Source: Jimgerdemannia flammicorona (taxonomy: Eukaryota; Mucoromycota; Endogonomycetes; Endogonales; Endogonaceae). Taken from it: a DNA stretch of 15,845 nt. Under the pieces are notes generated by a model that ran no database searches, had not been told where the DNA came from, and was given only the letters and a program-made list of their open reading frames with translations. How positions within the stretch are numbered: the stretch's first letter is position 1; every line of letters starts with the position of its first letter. The stretch is taken from contig RBNI01003444.1 in the NCBI GenBank assembly GCA_003990745.1, positions 1-15,845 on the forward strand, written 5' to 3'. A program made the translations under genes and the position numbers. Shown here piece after piece: positions 10,190 through 15,845 of this stretch.

Positions 10190-10908
10190 TTAAGACCCGT
10201 TGATGTCTGTTTCGCCGACTGCGACCTGTTTTTCAATTTGTTCAAAATCCTTCAGCAATGACTCCAGATCCTTCACCCTGGCCTCCAGTAGTATTGCCTT
10301 ATCCTGCTCACCCTCGCGAAGAACGAACGTGTCAGTGAGCGGGAGTTCGTCGTCTCTCAATTAATCCCGTCCGTGCTTCTCGTCCAGAGTCGGTAGGAAG
10401 AAAGCGTAGTGCACAAAACCCCAGGGGCCAGGCGCGGCGTGCCGAAAAGGGCGATGTAGAGGGCAAAGAGGACACCTACGAATGATGGAATATTACGATG
10501 AAGCTGCAGCAAAAACGAGTTCTGGTATTATATCATCACGTCTGAGGGAGTAAATAATCACCCCATGCACCACCTGCAAGAGCAAGAGCGGAAAGACCTT
10601 GTGAGATCGGCAGAAGATTAAGATTACGGATATTGTATTATCACCAACCTAGAGGGCCAGGGATAGGCTTTTTTTTTGTCTCCCGTTAAATTGGGTTGGA
10701 ATACCTTTGTTCACGGTAATGAAAATATATTATACACAATGAGTTATACGAAGGATGTGGAGATATCTGCAAACTCAAGGAGTACAAGCAATTCATTATC
10801 ACCTGTATTGTTTCGGTCCCTAGCGCTCGCGGTGGTGGCACCATAGAGATGGACGGCGAGGAGGCAAGCGAGAAGCGGCAGAAGCCGTGAGTGGTAATGT
10901 TTGACCAT
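10190..10908 (-). CDS. Candidate small spliced gene: signal peptide, membrane segment, coiled coil (about 114 aa)
   Basis: No family recognised. An ATG at 10908 opens a secretory-signal-like sequence (basic start, then LLPLLACLLAVHLYG, then ATTASA) running to a GTGATA donor at 10802. Another block, about 10415-10475, reads VLFALYIALFG, a membrane-segment pattern. The block ending in TAA at 10190-10192 reads as an acidic then coiled-coil tail (EGEQDKAILLEARVKDLESL). One phase-consistent joining is 10908-10803, 10573-10562, 10475-10415, 10355-10190. It needs a 12-nt exon and a 59-nt intron with a weak GTGCAC donor, so it is only a possibility. In the reading frame of the tail an in-frame TAA stands at 10361-10363, so a pseudogene is an alternative. 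C14 directly precedes the ATG. The individual blocks are more credible than the full model. Confidence 0.3.
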
Positions 10909-10909
10909 T

Positions 10910-10923
10910 GGGGGGGGGGGGGG
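10910..10923 (+). repeat. G14 homopolymer
   Basis: Fourteen G on the plus strand. On the minus strand it is C14, one base upstream of the ATG of the signal-peptide-like ORF at 10908. Confidence 0.95.
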
Positions 10924-11475
10924 CGCCCTAATTTGACTTCGATGTTTCATTACTCGTAAAGGAGCCGAGTGAAGTGGAAAAGATTCCATCGCCACTTCCA
11001 CAGTCGGAATAACGTGATAATCCGGCGTGATGCCTAGCGTCGTGAAGAGAATTGCCCCGATAAAATTGTCCATATGAACGCTTCATTCGTTGTAAGCTGG
11101 CTGTCAAAATAAAGAAAATGAGCGTTTTGAATTTCTGCGTTGTACAACTTACCAATAATAGGCCCTAAATCCCAGCTCGAGATGGCATAGCAGGTTATCT
11201 TTTAAACATAATAACGATGCTGAATCCTTGGGTGATGCTGGCTTTGGTTTTCCAAATTCCAAATCTCGCCGTTCCTGATAGTCGTGTTCCGTCCAGTGAG
11301 TGCGAGTTTTAAGGTTCAAGGGGCTGAAATCTGACCGGAATCACAGACCAAATATTGCGTTTATTGAGTTGATCTCCGAGAACCGGAAACGAGGGAAATG
11401 GCATTTCTTGAAACTCATACCAACAACTGAGTGTGTAATTAAGAGAGACGCTGGTTAGATGTTTCACATTAGGGG

Positions 11476-11500
11476 TTTTTTTTTTTTTTTTTTTTTTTTT
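11476..11500 (+). repeat. T25 homopolymer
   Basis: 25 T. On the minus strand it is A25 about 45 nt after the TAA at 11544, a position resembling a genome-encoded poly(A). Confidence 0.95.
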
Positions 11501-11543
11501 GCATAGTGCCTTCGCATCTATTCATGTCAGCCTCTTTACTTAC

Positions 11544-11612
11544 TTATAAGTAAATGCTGATGGCTGGTTGCGATATGGTGCCAATGATCGCGGCAGAGAG
11601 GTTCAGGATCTG
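11544..11612 (-). other. Hydrophobic exon-like block ending in TAA
   Basis: Reads LLGPLIDFSFQILNLSAAI and further hydrophobic residues to a TAA at 11546-11544, with C or G dominating third positions as in the MAP kinase exons. An acceptor-like TTTCTCTTTCCAG lies inside it, and a GTAAGT follows the stop at once. It could be a terminal exon of the candidate gene upstream at 11776-12155, or chance. A T25 tract (A25 on this strand) lies about 45 nt beyond. Confidence 0.2.
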
Positions 11613-11775
11613 GAAAGAGAAATCGATGAGGGGGCCCAGGAGTGAAATGTGAAATTTCAGTGAACGATGCGAACGTCGCTGTTATCTCTATTACTGTTGG
11701 GTGTTTTCATTAGGTTTCAAAGGTCGGCTCTTACAAGATAGGATGGACCCAATCATCAAGGTCGGTGGAAGTTAC

Positions 11776-12155
11776 CTGGAACCAAGATACTCGTCAGATT
11801 CGCCTGATATATTTGCAGCAGCGGTTGATCTTTGTAGAACCGAAAGGACAGATAGCCAACAAAAGCGAAACCCCAAGCATGACGGAAATGGCGGTTGATC
11901 CACGCAACCACACCAGGGCGTTGGATTCTGTAGGCTATGAGGAGAGGAGCCGTGGTGAGGGGGGGGAGGAGAGGGGGGGGAGGAGAGGGGGGGGAGGAGG
12001 GAGAGGGGGGGAAGTGGCGATGACGTACCCGGTGGATAAAGGCCTCGAACAAGAACATGGTGTAAGGGGTAAGGGCCAAGGGAGGGCGGATTCCACGTCT
12101 CGCCTGAATTGAGGCGATGATGACACGGCCAGATCTCGGGTAACACTACAGGCAT
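11776..12155 (-). CDS. Candidate two-exon fragment of a minus-strand gene divergent from the MAP kinase
   Basis: Two open blocks, 12155-12029 and 11934-11776, flank a 94-nt stretch with a good GTACGT donor, a nearly pure C/T body and a TCATAG acceptor. From the ATG at 12155 the joined frame begins MPVVLPEIW and continues through WINRHFRHAWGFAFVGY. The other frames are also open across much of the blocks. One of them gives two hydrophobic segments (LALTPYTMFLFEAF and STAISVMLGVSLLLAI), which may suit a membrane protein better. I cannot choose the frame or find the remaining exons with confidence. A further block ending at the TAA at 11544 reads LLGPLIDFSFQILNLSAAI and may belong to the same gene, but its phase does not join cleanly. 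Function unknown. Confidence 0.28.
11957..12014 (+). repeat. 58-nt pure polypurine minisatellite with 14-nt units
   Basis: Three exact tandem copies of AGGGGGGGGAGGAG (11958-11971, 11972-11985, 11986-11999) and a degenerate fourth. There are four runs of seven or eight G. Such sequence can form G-quadruplex or triplex DNA. It falls wholly inside the candidate minus-strand intron 12028-11935, where it reads as C/T. Confidence 0.9.
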
Positions 12156-12434
12156 GTTGATCAGAGGGCCCAGATTCCATGCCCTGCCCCCCTTTCTTCT
12201 TTGATCAGCGACCCTTCTCCCCTTCCCCCAACCCGTATCCCAGGCTACCCTGTCCTGGACTCCCGTCCCGTGTGTTCTGTGTGGTCGGCGGCGGTTGTGC
12301 GTATTTCTGTATCTGTGGTACATTTATCTGCCATGTCCCTTATTAATACCACCCACGTTTGCTCAAAAAGTAAACTCAGATCCACACAGTCAATATAAAA
12401 CTTCAACCCCCCTCCCACCACCCACACCTATACA
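12156..12434. promoter_or_regulatory. Intergenic region, possible bidirectional promoter
   Basis: The 279 bp between the MAP kinase start and the candidate minus-strand ATG have C-rich runs on the plus strand (around 12186-12233 and 12405-12427) and the TATA-like box at 12394. It is a shared promoter only if the minus-strand gene is real; otherwise it is simply the upstream region of the kinase. Confidence 0.4.
12394..12400 (+). promoter_or_regulatory. TATA-like box upstream of the MAP kinase
   Basis: TATAAAA lies 34 bp before the MAP kinase ATG and is followed by a C/T- and C/A-rich leader (12401-12434), a common arrangement in fungal promoters. If used, the 5' leader would be very short. 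A transcription start cannot be seen directly, so this is positional inference. Confidence 0.45.
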
Positions 12435-15763
<3,329 letters not shown>

Positions 15764-15818
15764 GAGCCTGGTATTCGCTTTATCGGCGCTACAGACGCAG
15801 TTGGGCGGGCGAAACGGA

Positions 15819-15845
15819 TTTTTTTTTTTTTTTTTTTTTTTTTTT
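15819..15845 (+). repeat. T tract reaching the window end (at least 27)
   Basis: Starts 56 bp after the kinase stop codon and continues to the edge, so its full length is unknown. No AATAAA is seen between the stop and the tract; the kinase terminator or polyadenylation site is not resolved. Confidence 0.9.

Noticed and set aside
10361..10363. Possible stop-codon reassignment (TAA read as an amino acid)
   Set aside because: The kinase ends in TGA and the long minus ORF in TAA at sensible places, so the standard code suffices; a short intron or pseudogene explains this TAA better.
11765..12323. Long ORFs on both strands, including a 183-codon minus ORF rich in Pro and Ser
   Set aside because: They run through the polypurine repeat, which cannot encode stops in several frames; openness there is not evidence of coding.

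Overview
The window reads as nuclear DNA of a fungus. The main evidence is an intron-rich gene at 12435-15763 (+) that reconstructs, through twelve exons joined by GT-AG introns, into an intact 418-residue MAP kinase of the Slt2/Mpk1 (cell-wall-integrity) class. Its short C-terminal tail looks somewhat like basidiomycete Mpk1 tails, but the phylum cannot be fixed from this sequence. Its introns of 95-372 nt are longer than is usual in ascomycetes and basidiomycetes. The standard genetic code fits both main genes.

Layout: 1-5272 is gene-poor, holding simple repeats, long A/T tracts and at most tiny uncertain ORFs. 5273-6433 (-) is the only long uninterrupted ORF, 386 codons. It encodes an unrecognised, highly charged, probably nuclear protein with a four-cysteine remnant of a fungal Zn2Cys6-like cluster next to a very basic region. 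6434-10189 is again gene-poor. Between 10190 and 12155 the minus strand has patches that look like exons: a signal-peptide-like start, a membrane segment followed by a coiled coil, and two open blocks separated by a polypurine repeat. None gives a secure gene model. 12156-12434 would be a divergent promoter if the minus-strand start at 12155 is real. The MAP kinase gene fills the rest, and a run of T reaches the window edge.

Only two genes are well supported, and nothing links them in one pathway beyond proximity. Apart from the 386-codon ORF, the uninterrupted ORFs (up to about 145 codons, or 183 in the stop-poor purine-rich stretch) are roughly what chance gives in 16 kb at this base composition, so they were not called on length alone. 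The most unusual non-coding property is the series of A or T tracts about 21-28 nt long across the window, one of them bracketed by a 7-bp direct repeat resembling a target-site duplication. No tRNA, rRNA, CRISPR array or intact transposon was seen. I found no convincing new multi-gene system.
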